Source of the DNA: Marinosulfonomonas sp.
Lineage (GTDB): Bacteria > Pseudomonadota > Alphaproteobacteria > Rhodobacterales > Rhodobacteraceae
Assembly (NCBI GenBank): GCA_015494385.1
Contig: WGBJ01000065.1
Location: 1 to 6,982 of the forward strand
Direction of reading: 5' to 3'
DNA: 6,982 nt
Below the pieces are notes generated by a model. The model worked only from the letters and a program-made list of their open reading frames with translations. It made no database searches and was not told where the DNA came from. Shown in pieces: positions 1 to 6,663 of this stretch. How positions within the stretch are numbered: position 1 is the first letter of the stretch; each line of letters begins with the position of its first letter. Both the position numbers and the translations under genes were made by a program.

Positions 1-741
1 ATTGTGATGGCGCTGGTGGCAGGCGGGGCGGTCTGGGCCGGTGGGTACTGGTTCATTGCCCTGATCGCGATTTCCAGTGGCTTGATGTCATGGGAACTGA
101 CGCGGATGCTGGTGCCCGATCAGGTGGAACGCCACATCGGCTATGGCACCAACGCGGGTTTTGCTTTGGCGATTGCCAGTTTTGTGCCGTCCTATCTGGC
201 GGTTATCGCTTTGGTCGCGCCGGTGTTGTATGGCCTGATTGTGATCAAGAAGAAGCGCCTGATGTTCGGGGCCTATTCACTGCTGATTATGCTGGCCGGA
301 TACGGATTTATCTATTTGCGTCAGGATCTTGGGCTGGTCTGGATGATCTGGCTGCTGCTGGTGGTCGTGGCCAGCGACATTGGCGGTTATGTCGCCGGTC
401 GTCTGCTGGGCGGGCCGAAATTCTGGCCGGCGATCAGCCCCAAGAAAACCTGGTCAGGCACCATTGCCGGCTGGGTCGGGGCCGCATTGGTCGGCTGGTA
501 TTTCAGCGCCTTTCAGGGATTGTGGAGTGGTCTGCCGCTGTTTTCGGTTCTGGTGGCCTTTGCCGCGCAGATGGGCGACATCGCCGAAAGCGCGATCAAA
601 CGCAAAACCGGCATCAAGGATTCCTCTAACCTGATCCCCGGCCACGGCGGGTTCATGGACCGGTTTGACGGAATGCTCGGGGCCTCGGTTGTGGTGCTGG
701 CGGCGGTGGTCTTGGCAGGCTTTCCTTTCGGGGCCGGATAA
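1..741 (+). CDS. cdsA: Phosphatidate cytidylyltransferase (CDP-diacylglycerol synthase), 5'-truncated by window edge
   Basis: CdsA condenses CTP with phosphatidic acid to give CDP-diacylglycerol, the precursor of the phospholipid head-group branches, in the inner membrane. The visible 246 codons are almost wholly hydrophobic, with several membrane helices separated by short loops. The C-terminal part carries the family signature at nt 589-669: SAIKRK, then KDSSNLIPGHGG, then DRFD, with the expected acidic and glycine residues. The reading frame is open back to nt 1 (ATT GTG ATG), and bacterial CdsA is usually somewhat longer, about 260-285 residues. The GTG at 4 and ATG at 7 are therefore probably internal and the true start lies upstream. 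The gene ends with TAA 3 nt before the dxr start, which implies co-transcription. In many proteobacteria it follows uppS, which would lie just upstream. Family assignment is secure; only the N-terminus is missing. Confidence 0.96.
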   Translation: MVMALVAGGAVWAGGYWFIALIAISSGLMSWELTRMLVPDQVERHIGYGTNAGFALAIASFVPSYLAVIALVAPVLYGLIVIKKKRLMFGAYSLLIMLAGYGFIYLRQDLGLVWMIWLLLVVVASDIGGYVAGRLLGGPKFWPAISPKKTWSGTIAGWVGAALVGWYFSAFQGLWSGLPLFSVLVAFAAQMGDIAESAIKRKTGIKDSSNLIPGHGGFMDRFDGMLGASVVVLAAVVLAGFPFGAG

Positions 742-744
742 GAC

Positions 745-1917
745 ATGCGCAGGGTCAGTATATTTGGCGCGACCGGCTCGATCGGGCAAAGCGCGATTGA
801 CCTGATTGCGCGGGAACCGGACAAATATCAGGTGGTGGCGCTGACGGGCGGGCGCAATATTGCGCAACTGGCCAAGGATGCACGCGCGCTGCGGGCCGAA
901 GTGGCCGTCACGGCCTTTCCCGAATACCTGGGTGATTTGCAGGCAGCGCTTGCGGGCAGCGGCATTGCGGCCACAGCGGGCGAGGCGGCCTTGATCGAGG
1001 CGGCGGACCGGCCTGCGGACTGGATACTCTCGGCGATTGTCGGCGCGGCCGGTCTGGCACCGGGGTTGCGCGCCTTGCGGCAGGGCACCACTTTGGCGCT
1101 GGCAAACAAGGAAAGTCTGGTCGCCGCAGGGCCGTTGCTGATGGCCGAGGCGCGCAAATATGGTGCAACCATCCTGCCTGTAGACAGCGAACATTCCGCC
1201 ATCTTTCAGGCGCTGGTGGGCGAGGACATCGCCAAGGTCGAGCGCATCATCATTACCGCATCCGGTGGTGCATTTCGTGACTGGCCGCTGGAAAGGCTGG
1301 CAACAGCCACCCTGAAACAGGCGCAGACCCATCCCAACTGGGACATGGGCCAGCGCATCACCATCGACAGCGCCAGCATGTTCAACAAGGCGCTGGAGGT
1401 AATTGAAACCAATGAATATTTCGACATCCGCCCCGACCAGATCGAGGTGATCGTGCATCCGCAATCCATGGTGCACGCCCTTGTCGGGTGTGTTGATGGC
1501 GGCCTGATGGCCCATGTTGGCCCCGCCGATATGCGCCATGCCATCGGCTATGCGCTGCATTGGCCCGAACGCGGGCATGTGCCGGTGGAACGGCTGGATC
1601 TGGCCAAGCTGGGCAAACTGGAATTCCGCGCTCCGGACGAGGTGCGCTGGCCCGCTCTGCGACTGGCCCGCGAGGTGATCGAGGCCGGCGGGTTGACAGG
1701 GGCCACGTTCAATGCGGCCAAGGAGGTCGCGCTGGATGCTTTCATCGGCGGGCAGATCGGATTTATGCACATGGCCGAGGTGGTGGAAGAGGTGCTGAAC
1801 CGCACATCAAACGACAATCGCCTTGATAATGCCGTGATCACCCTTGATATGGTGCGCAAGACAGACCATCTGGCACGACAGACCGCCAAAGATATCATTC
1901 GCCAGCGGCAGGCATAA
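745..1917 (+). CDS. dxr: 1-deoxy-D-xylulose 5-phosphate reductoisomerase
   Basis: DXR is a cytoplasmic NADPH- and divalent-metal-dependent enzyme. It converts 1-deoxy-D-xylulose 5-phosphate to 2-C-methyl-D-erythritol 4-phosphate in the MEP isoprenoid pathway. The 390-residue length is normal. Visible motifs are the N-terminal nucleotide-binding loop GATGSIGQSA (residues 8-17), ALANKES (118-124), the metal-binding D147-S-E149, the mobile active-site loop ASGGAFRDW (172-180), and HPNWDMGQRITIDSASMFNKALE (196-218), whose E218 should be the third metal ligand by family analogy. All key residues appear intact. The ATG at 745 lies 3 nt after the cdsA stop with only a weak GGAT-type ribosome site, so translation is probably coupled to cdsA. 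The stop is shared with the ribosome-binding region of rseP. Long reverse-strand frames across this gene are compositional shadows. Confidence 0.98.
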   Translation: MRRVSIFGATGSIGQSAIDLIAREPDKYQVVALTGGRNIAQLAKDARALRAEVAVTAFPEYLGDLQAALAGSGIAATAGEAALIEAADRPADWILSAIVGAAGLAPGLRALRQGTTLALANKESLVAAGPLLMAEARKYGATILPVDSEHSAIFQALVGEDIAKVERIIITASGGAFRDWPLERLATATLKQAQTHPNWDMGQRITIDSASMFNKALEVIETNEYFDIRPDQIEVIVHPQSMVHALVGCVDGGLMAHVGPADMRHAIGYALHWPERGHVPVERLDLAKLGKLEFRAPDEVRWPALRLAREVIEAGGLTGATFNAAKEVALDAFIGGQIGFMHMAEVVEEVLNRTSNDNRLDNAVITLDMVRKTDHLARQTAKDIIRQRQA

Positions 1918-1921
1918 AGGA
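1916..1921 (+). promoter_or_regulatory. Ribosome-binding site fixing the TTG start of rseP
   Basis: AAAGGA overlaps the last two bases of the dxr TAA stop and sits 7 nt before a TTG codon at 1929. No ATG or GTG is in a comparable position, and the protein from this TTG begins just before the first membrane helix that carries the HEYGH site. The site therefore supports TTG as the real start. Confidence 0.7.
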
Positions 1922-1928
1922 CACCACC

Positions 1929-3266
1929 TTGGATTTCGCAAGCATACTTCCGGTTTTCGGCAATTTTGCATTTACGGTTGCAGCCTTTATCGTTGCCCTG
2001 TCGGTGATCGTGGCCATCCACGAATACGGCCATTACATCGTTGGCCGATGGACCGGCATCCACGCCGAGGTGTTTTCACTGGGCTTTGGCCCGACCCTGT
2101 GGTCGCGTGTCGATAAACGCGGCACCAAATGGCAAATCGCGGCGCTGCCCTTTGGCGGTTATGTCAAGTTTCTGGGCGATGCAGACGCCGCCAGCGGCAA
2201 GGACGGCGAGGCCATCAGCACCCTGTCGGACGAGGAAAAGCGCCACACCATGCACGGCGCGCCTTTGTGGGCGCGGTTCCTGACGGTGCTGGCGGGGCCT
2301 GTGTTCAACTTTATTCTGGCGATCATTGTCTTTGCCGGTCTGGCACTGGTGGACGGGATTTCCACCTATCCGCCGAAAATTGCCACGGTTTACGAATTGC
2401 CCGCAGGTGTGTCGGAACTGGAGCCGGGTGACACTTTGGTAGCAATCGAAGGCGTGCGTTTCCCCGATAAAGAGGGCTATGGCGCCTTCCTTGATGCGCT
2501 GCCGACACAGCCGAAGCTGTCCTACACAGTCTTGCGTGATGGCGAGGAAATCACCGTTTCCGGCCCGCCCTTGTCTCCGACACGGGTCAATGCGGTGACG
2601 CCTGGCTGGGCGGCGGACAAGGCCGGTATTCTGGTGGATGACGTCATTCTGGAGATCGGCGGCACCAAGGTTTATGAATTCGGCCAGATGATCCCGCTGA
2701 TCAACGACAGTGCGGGCAAACCGACGGTGATCAAGCTGTGGCGTGACGGCAAGGTGCTGGAATATACGATCGAGGCGCAGAAACGCGACCTGCCGATTGC
2801 CGACAATCAGTTCGAGACCCGTTACATCATGGGGATCAGCGGCAGCCTGTTCTTTGAATCCGCAACCGAACGCCCCGGTGTCGGAGAGGCTCTGATGATC
2901 GGCGTCAAAGGCACCTGGGGGACGATCACTCAGTCGATTTCCGGCCTGACCCATATGATTGCCGGTAAGATCAGCAGTTGTAACCTGTCCGGCCCTGTCG
3001 GCATTGCAAACATTTCCGGGGAACTTGCGCGGCAGGGGGTGTTGGCGTTCCTGTACTTCATTGCCATGCTGTCCACCGCTATTGGTTTGATGAACCTGTT
3101 TCCTGTGCCGGTGCTGGATGGCGGGCATCTGGTGTTCTTCACTTACGAGGCCATTGCAGGCAAACCGCCCAGTGACAAGGCATTGAATATCCTGATGACA
3201 GCAGGCTTTGCCATGATCCTGATGCTGATGGGGTTTGCCTTGTATAACGATTTCATGTGCCCGTAG
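1929..3266 (+). CDS. rseP: RseP-type site-2 intramembrane zinc metalloprotease with two PDZ-like domains
   Basis: RseP cleaves transmembrane segments of anti-sigma factors and remnant signal peptides inside the inner membrane, usually after a DegS-type first cut. The 445 residues match the family length (E. coli about 450). The first helix holds the zinc-binding HEYGH (residues 31-35, catalytic E32). GFGP and GGYVKFLGD (52-84) form the conserved membrane-associated segment. A hydrophobic stretch spans about 117-142. A divergent PDZ-like domain (about 150-212) and a clearer one (about 215-285, with TPGWAADKAGI) lie in the periplasm. SGPVGIA (354-360) and the third zinc ligand LDGGH (396-400, D397) are followed by a final helix. 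The gene starts at TTG, 11 nt after dxr. The target in this organism cannot be read here; in Rhodobacter sphaeroides an RseP homologue has been linked to turnover of the anti-sigma factor ChrR. Function is secure, substrate unknown. Confidence 0.97.
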   Translation: MDFASILPVFGNFAFTVAAFIVALSVIVAIHEYGHYIVGRWTGIHAEVFSLGFGPTLWSRVDKRGTKWQIAALPFGGYVKFLGDADAASGKDGEAISTLSDEEKRHTMHGAPLWARFLTVLAGPVFNFILAIIVFAGLALVDGISTYPPKIATVYELPAGVSELEPGDTLVAIEGVRFPDKEGYGAFLDALPTQPKLSYTVLRDGEEITVSGPPLSPTRVNAVTPGWAADKAGILVDDVILEIGGTKVYEFGQMIPLINDSAGKPTVIKLWRDGKVLEYTIEAQKRDLPIADNQFETRYIMGISGSLFFESATERPGVGEALMIGVKGTWGTITQSISGLTHMIAGKISSCNLSGPVGIANISGELARQGVLAFLYFIAMLSTAIGLMNLFPVPVLDGGHLVFFTYEAIAGKPPSDKALNILMTAGFAMILMLMGFALYNDFMCP

Positions 3267-3349
3267 GGGGCTAGTTATTCCCGCCCTATTCTTGCCTTAT
3301 TTCGATATTACATTGCGAATACCGTAAGTTTGAGTCTGGGATTGGCCCT

Positions 3350-3484
3350 ATGGAAATGATCCAAAACAGTTATCGCGGGTTGTCGCTTTTGATTGATATC
3401 AACTGGGACCGTTTGTTGTATCTGGCCACAATCGCTGGTGCCCTGTGGGGCGGAGCATTTTTCGGCTCTCTCGCGCTGAACTGA
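3350..3484 (+). CDS. Probable 44-residue single-helix membrane miniprotein, function unknown
   Basis: This short frame lies in the gap between rseP and bamA. The product starts MEMIQNSYRGLSLLIDINWD (residues 1-20) and continues into RLLYLATIAGALWGGAFFGS (21-40), ending LALN. Residues about 22-42 form one hydrophobic helix with a glycine/alanine-rich GALWGGAFFGS face. The soluble N-terminal part is short and amphipathic, with D16, D20 and R21 next to the membrane edge. TGGGA at 3337-3341 is a plausible ribosome site 8 nt before the ATG at 3350; a second ATG at 3356 could be the start instead. The frame is open upstream to a TAG at 3272 with no other start. G/C-rich third positions inside the frame contrast with the AT-rich sequence that follows it. 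I do not recognise a named family and assign no function. It could be a chance frame, but the ordered composition argues for a gene. Confidence 0.6.
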   Translation: MEMIQNSYRGLSLLIDINWDRLLYLATIAGALWGGAFFGSLALN

Positions 3485-3510
3485 ATTTTCCCGTTCAAAA
3501 CAGTATCAAC

Positions 3511-3516
3511 TATAAT
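3511..3516 (+). promoter_or_regulatory. Candidate distal -10 element upstream of bamA
   Basis: A perfect TATAAT hexamer lies in the AT-rich tract after the small gene. The best -35 at 17-nt spacing is TTCCCG (3488-3493), matching only 3 of 6 consensus bases, and there is no extended -10 TG. It may be a weak or activator-dependent promoter, or chance in AT-rich DNA. Confidence 0.25.
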
Positions 3517-3556
3517 CGAATGGTTTAGTTTATTCGGTTCTATGGTATTTGGCCTT

Positions 3557-3585
3557 TTGACAAGCCATTACCGACCCGTTAGCTA
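3557..3585 (+). promoter_or_regulatory. Candidate sigma70-type promoter of bamA-skp
   Basis: A perfect -35 hexamer TTGACA (3557-3562) is followed, after 17 nt, by TAGCTA (3580-3585) as a weak -10. Transcription would begin near 3592, giving a leader of about 25 nt before the bamA ATG at 3619. Alphaproteobacterial vegetative promoters often keep a good -35 with a poor -10, so the arrangement is plausible. It fits an independent start of the bamA-skp unit after the 350-nt gap. No ECF-type GGAAC...CGTT pair was seen here. Confidence 0.45.
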
Positions 3586-3618
3586 GGTATTCAGGGATAT
3601 CTAAACGGATTGGGTTTC

Positions 3619-5994
3619 ATGACCGATATAAAAGCCGGTAGAGCAGTGGCATATAGTGCAGTTAAAACAGCGCTTCTTCGTGTTTCTGTCGTATTATTTT
3701 TAGCATTTTCAATGGGGTATGTCGCCACGCCGAATATGGCGCAGGCACAGACATACCGTTTCAGCCAAGTCAAGATCGAGGGAAACCAGCGGATCGAACC
3801 CGCAACCATCCTGACTTATGCAGGAATCGCCCGCGGGGAAACCGTGTCGGCGGCGCAGTTGAACGATGCCTACCAGCGGATTTTGAGCAGCGGATTGTTT
3901 GAATCCGTCTCAATCGAGCCACGTGGCGGCACATTGGTCATCAAGGTAAAGGAATATCCGACAATCAACCGGATCAGCTTTGAGGGCAACAAGCGGTTGA
4001 AAGACGATGATCTGGCACAGATCATCCGGTCCCAGTCCCGCCATGTCTATAGCCCGTCAACGGCAGAAGCCGACGCTGCGGTTTTGACCGAAGCCTATAG
4101 CCAGCAAGGGCGCTATTCGGCCACGGTAACACCGAAAATTATCCGCCGTTCCGAAAACCGCGTTGATCTGGTGTTTGAAATTGTCGAAGGCAAAGTCGTC
4201 GAAATCGAGCGCCTCAGCTTTGTTGGCAACCGTGCGTTTTCGGATCGCCGTCTGCGGCGTGTTCTGGAAACCAAACAGGCCGGTTTGTTCCGCGCTATTA
4301 TCCAGAAAGATACGTTCATTGCCGACCGTGTTGAATTCGACAAGCAGGTCTTGCGCGATTTCTACCTGTCGCGAGGCTATATCGATTTCCGCGTGCTTTC
4401 GGTAAATTCGGAAATTGCGCGCGAACGCAACGGATTTTTCCTGACGTTCAACGTGCGCGAGGGCCAGCGTTTCAAATTCGGAGAGATCACGGCGGTTAGT
4501 GATCTGCCCGAGGTGGACGCCGAAGAATTCATGAGTGCCGTTAAGATCAAATCCGGCAAAACATACACTCCGACAGCCGTCGAAACCACGATTGCGCGAA
4601 TGGAGCGTCTTGCAATTCAAAAAAGCCTGAACTTTGTCCGGGTCGAGCCACGGGTGACCCGAAATGACCGTGACCTGACACTTGATATCGAATTTGTCAT
4701 CACACGCGGTCCGCGCGTATTTGTCGAACGGATTGATATCGAGGGGAATGCGACAACACTGGATCGCGTCATTCGCCGCCAGTTCAAAGTGGTCGAGGGC
4801 GACCCGTTCAACCCGCGCCAGATTCGCGAAGCGGCCGAGCGTATACGTAATCTCGGGTTCTTTAGCAAAGCGGATGTAAATGCCCGCGAGGGGACCGGGC
4901 CGGATCAGGTTATTGTGGACGTGAATGTCGAAGAACAACCAACCGGAAGCCTTGACCTCGGGGCATCTTATGGCTCCGATGGCGGTGTTGGGTTTAGCAT
5001 CGGCTTTCAGGAAAGCAATTTTCTGGGGCGTGGGCAGCAGTTCAATTTTTCACTGGATACCGCAAGCGAAACAAGTTCGGTGGGGATTAGTTTTGTCGAG
5101 CCCGCGCTGCTGAGCCGCAATGTGAAACTAAGATTGAGCGGCAATTACTCAACAACCGAAGGGTTTAATGCAACATACGATACCCGCAAAGCCAGTTTAG
5201 GGCTCGGGCTTGAATTTCCGGTCAGCGAAAATGGCCGGCTTGAGTTGCGATACAGCTTTGGCACGGACAAGATTTTCAATCTGGCCGTACCGGCGACACT
5301 GAGCATTTCCCCGATTCTACTGGCAGAAGAAGCCGAAGGGACAGTGGCAACCAGCCAGTTGGGTTATGGATTTAGCTATGACACACGGCGAACCGGTTTA
5401 AACCCCAATGCCGGTGTTGTGCTGCGCTTTGGCCAGGACTTTGCCGGGTTGGGCGGAGATACCCAATTTATCAAAACGATAGCTATGGTTGGGGCTGAAA
5501 CCAAGGTTTACAACGAAGAGGTAACTCTGCGGGCTGTATTTGAAGGTGGTGCAATTGCCTCTCTGGCGGGCACAAACAGCCGGACCAATAACCGTTTCTT
5601 CCTGAATGGTAGTAAAATGCGCGGCTTTGAATCCCTCGGGATCGGACCTCGTAATGGTAATGATATCAACGGCAACGCCTTGGGCGGCAACTATTTTGCC
5701 GTGGCCCGTTTCGATGCGGAATTCCCGCTGGGACTGCCCGAGGAATACGGGATCAGAGGCGGCCTGTTTCTGGATGTGGGTTCGGTCTGGGGGCTGGATT
5801 ATAATCCAGCGCCGGCACCTGGCGATACTTGGCCACAAGTCGATGACACATTGCACTGGCGTTCCTCAATCGGATTCTCGATCTTGTGGACCACGGGTAT
5901 CGGCCCGTTGCGGTTCAACTTCTCGAAAGCGTTGCTGAAAGAAGATTATGACCGTGACCGTTCCTTCGAGCTGACGATCCAGACCCAGTTCTGA
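3619..5994 (+). CDS. bamA: Outer-membrane protein assembly factor BamA (Omp85 family)
   Basis: BamA is the central outer-membrane subunit of the BAM complex, which folds and inserts beta-barrel proteins. The 791-residue product begins with a signal peptide: basic/polar residues to 21, a hydrophobic core at about 22-36, and probable cleavage after AQA (41-43). Five POTRA repeats follow, at about 46-114, 115-191, 192-282, 283-364 and 365-441, each opening with the usual beta-strand; P1, P2, P3 and P5 show the EGN/VGN turn. The barrel runs from about 442 to 791, contains the loop-6 motif MRGF (667-670, R668 being the conserved arginine), and ends in a terminal Phe typical of outer-membrane proteins. 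I chose ATG at 3619; a TTG at 3610 would add three residues, and a GTG at 3646 would shorten the n-region. The ribosome site (GGAT, 8 nt upstream) is weak. skp follows after one base, consistent with coordinate production of BAM and its chaperone. Confidence 0.97.
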   Translation: MTDIKAGRAVAYSAVKTALLRVSVVLFLAFSMGYVATPNMAQAQTYRFSQVKIEGNQRIEPATILTYAGIARGETVSAAQLNDAYQRILSSGLFESVSIEPRGGTLVIKVKEYPTINRISFEGNKRLKDDDLAQIIRSQSRHVYSPSTAEADAAVLTEAYSQQGRYSATVTPKIIRRSENRVDLVFEIVEGKVVEIERLSFVGNRAFSDRRLRRVLETKQAGLFRAIIQKDTFIADRVEFDKQVLRDFYLSRGYIDFRVLSVNSEIARERNGFFLTFNVREGQRFKFGEITAVSDLPEVDAEEFMSAVKIKSGKTYTPTAVETTIARMERLAIQKSLNFVRVEPRVTRNDRDLTLDIEFVITRGPRVFVERIDIEGNATTLDRVIRRQFKVVEGDPFNPRQIREAAERIRNLGFFSKADVNAREGTGPDQVIVDVNVEEQPTGSLDLGASYGSDGGVGFSIGFQESNFLGRGQQFNFSLDTASETSSVGISFVEPALLSRNVKLRLSGNYSTTEGFNATYDTRKASLGLGLEFPVSENGRLELRYSFGTDKIFNLAVPATLSISPILLAEEAEGTVATSQLGYGFSYDTRRTGLNPNAGVVLRFGQDFAGLGGDTQFIKTIAMVGAETKVYNEEVTLRAVFEGGAIASLAGTNSRTNNRFFLNGSKMRGFESLGIGPRNGNDINGNALGGNYFAVARFDAEFPLGLPEEYGIRGGLFLDVGSVWGLDYNPAPAPGDTWPQVDDTLHWRSSIGFSILWTTGIGPLRFNFSKALLKEDYDRDRSFELTIQTQF

Positions 5995-5995
5995 T

Positions 5996-6565
5996 ATGTC
6001 GTTGCGCGGGCTCGTTCTGGCTATTCTGTTTTTGCTGGGACCGGCAGGGGTAGGGCCGGTTCAGGCGCAACAGAGCACTTCGGAAGTGCCGCAAGTCGTT
6101 TTGACGATTGATCCCGATCGCCTGTTTGCAGATTCACTTTATGGCGAAAGGGTTGTCGCTGAAATAAGTGCGGACACAGAGGCGCTCCAGAAAGAGTTTC
6201 TGCGACTGGAAACGGATCTGACAGCCGAGGAAAAAGACATCACCGAGAAACGGGCTTCAATGGCTCCGGCGGATTTTCGCGCTTTGGCTGATGCCTTTGA
6301 TGCCAAGGTCCAGGAAATTCGACGCACGCAGGACGCCAAAGCCCGCGAGCTTGAAAGCCGGCTGGATCAGGAGCGGTCGACATATCTAAATCTTGCCCTG
6401 CCGATTTTGGGCGAATTGATGAATGAACGCGGCGCGGCCGTTATTCTGGATCACCGGATGGTCTTTGCGGTGGCCAGCGGTGTCGATATTACCGACGAGG
6501 CTTTGCATCGGATCGATGCCACGTTGGGCGATGGAAAAACGCAGGATGCGGCACCACAAGAATAG
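5996..6565 (+). CDS. skp: Skp/OmpH-family periplasmic chaperone
   Basis: Skp-type chaperones form a periplasmic trimer with long helical arms. They hold unfolded outer-membrane proteins after Sec export and hand them to BamA. The 189-residue product has a short signal peptide with a hydrophobic core (residues 5-16) and a likely cleavage after VQA (22-24). The beta segment VVLTIDPDRLFADS (34-47) begins the OmpH fold. A charged helical, probably coiled-coil region spans about 50-128. A C-terminal segment, RGAAVILDHRMVFAVASGVD (145-164), leads into the DITDEALHRID helix. This order matches the family. The start ATG lies 1 nt after the bamA stop with no clear Shine-Dalgarno sequence of its own, so translational coupling to bamA is likely. 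The polar C-terminal tail (about 178-189) is likely variable. Sequence identity in this family is low, so the call rests on architecture and position. Confidence 0.92.
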   Translation: MSLRGLVLAILFLLGPAGVGPVQAQQSTSEVPQVVLTIDPDRLFADSLYGERVVAEISADTEALQKEFLRLETDLTAEEKDITEKRASMAPADFRALADAFDAKVQEIRRTQDAKARELESRLDQERSTYLNLALPILGELMNERGAAVILDHRMVFAVASGVDITDEALHRIDATLGDGKTQDAAPQE

Positions 6566-6614
6566 CGTTAATTCGCCTTGCATTGTTGCATAGGTTGCTT
6601 GTCTGGGCGTGTCG

Positions 6615-6648
6615 GAGTTGTTAATCAGGCAGTGAAACATAATAACTC
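6615..6648 (+). promoter_or_regulatory. Inverted repeat / possible hairpin overlapping a weak promoter before fabZ
   Basis: GAGTTGTTA (6615-6623) and TAATAACTC (6640-6648) are inverted repeats. In RNA they would pair over nine positions with one G-U pair and a 16-nt loop. The right arm ends 3 nt before the AGGA ribosome site of fabZ. TTGTTA (6618-6623) and AATAAC (6641-6646) are spaced 17 nt apart and could be a weak -35/-10 pair, one within each arm. It may be an operator, a leader hairpin, or coincidence. There is no downstream U-tract, so it is not an intrinsic terminator. Confidence 0.35.
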
Positions 6649-6650
6649 AT

Positions 6651-6661
6651 AGGACCGAGGG
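6651..6661 (+). promoter_or_regulatory. Ribosome-binding region of fabZ
   Basis: AGGA at 6651-6654 lies 9 nt before the ATG at 6664, and a second purine run GAGGG at 6657-6661 lies only 2 nt before it. The first has workable spacing, the second is too close. Together they support the ATG at 6664 as the start. Confidence 0.6.
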
Positions 6662-6663
6662 AC

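Noticed and set aside
4..9. GTG at 4 or ATG at 7 as the true cdsA start
   Set aside because: The frame is open to the window edge and the protein would be shorter than usual for CdsA, so the gene most likely begins upstream.
454..1770. 438-codon reverse-strand open frame opposite cdsA/dxr
   Set aside because: It lies antisense to two strongly motif-supported genes. Its Cys/Arg/Gln/His-rich translation is typical of a GC-rich shadow frame, and it has no recognisable domain.
2076..3128. 350-codon reverse-strand open frame opposite rseP
   Set aside because: It is a composition-driven shadow of rseP, with no family motif, signal or coherent domain.
3266..3290. Possible rho-independent terminator after rseP (AGGGGG ... 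CCCGCCCT)
   Set aside because: The arms pair only with a bulge, the loop is long, and no T-run follows. It is too weak to call.
3292..3320. Possible promoter for the 44-codon gene (TTGCCT, then GCGAAT after 17 nt)
   Set aside because: Both hexamers match consensus poorly, and the gene could be read through from rseP.
3610..3618. TTG at 3610 as the bamA start
   Set aside because: It adds only three residues, has no better ribosome site, and an ATG lies 9 nt downstream in frame with a complete signal peptide.
4057..4938. 293-codon reverse-strand open frame opposite the bamA POTRA region
   Set aside because: It is antisense to intact POTRA repeats and has no motif or sensible gene context.
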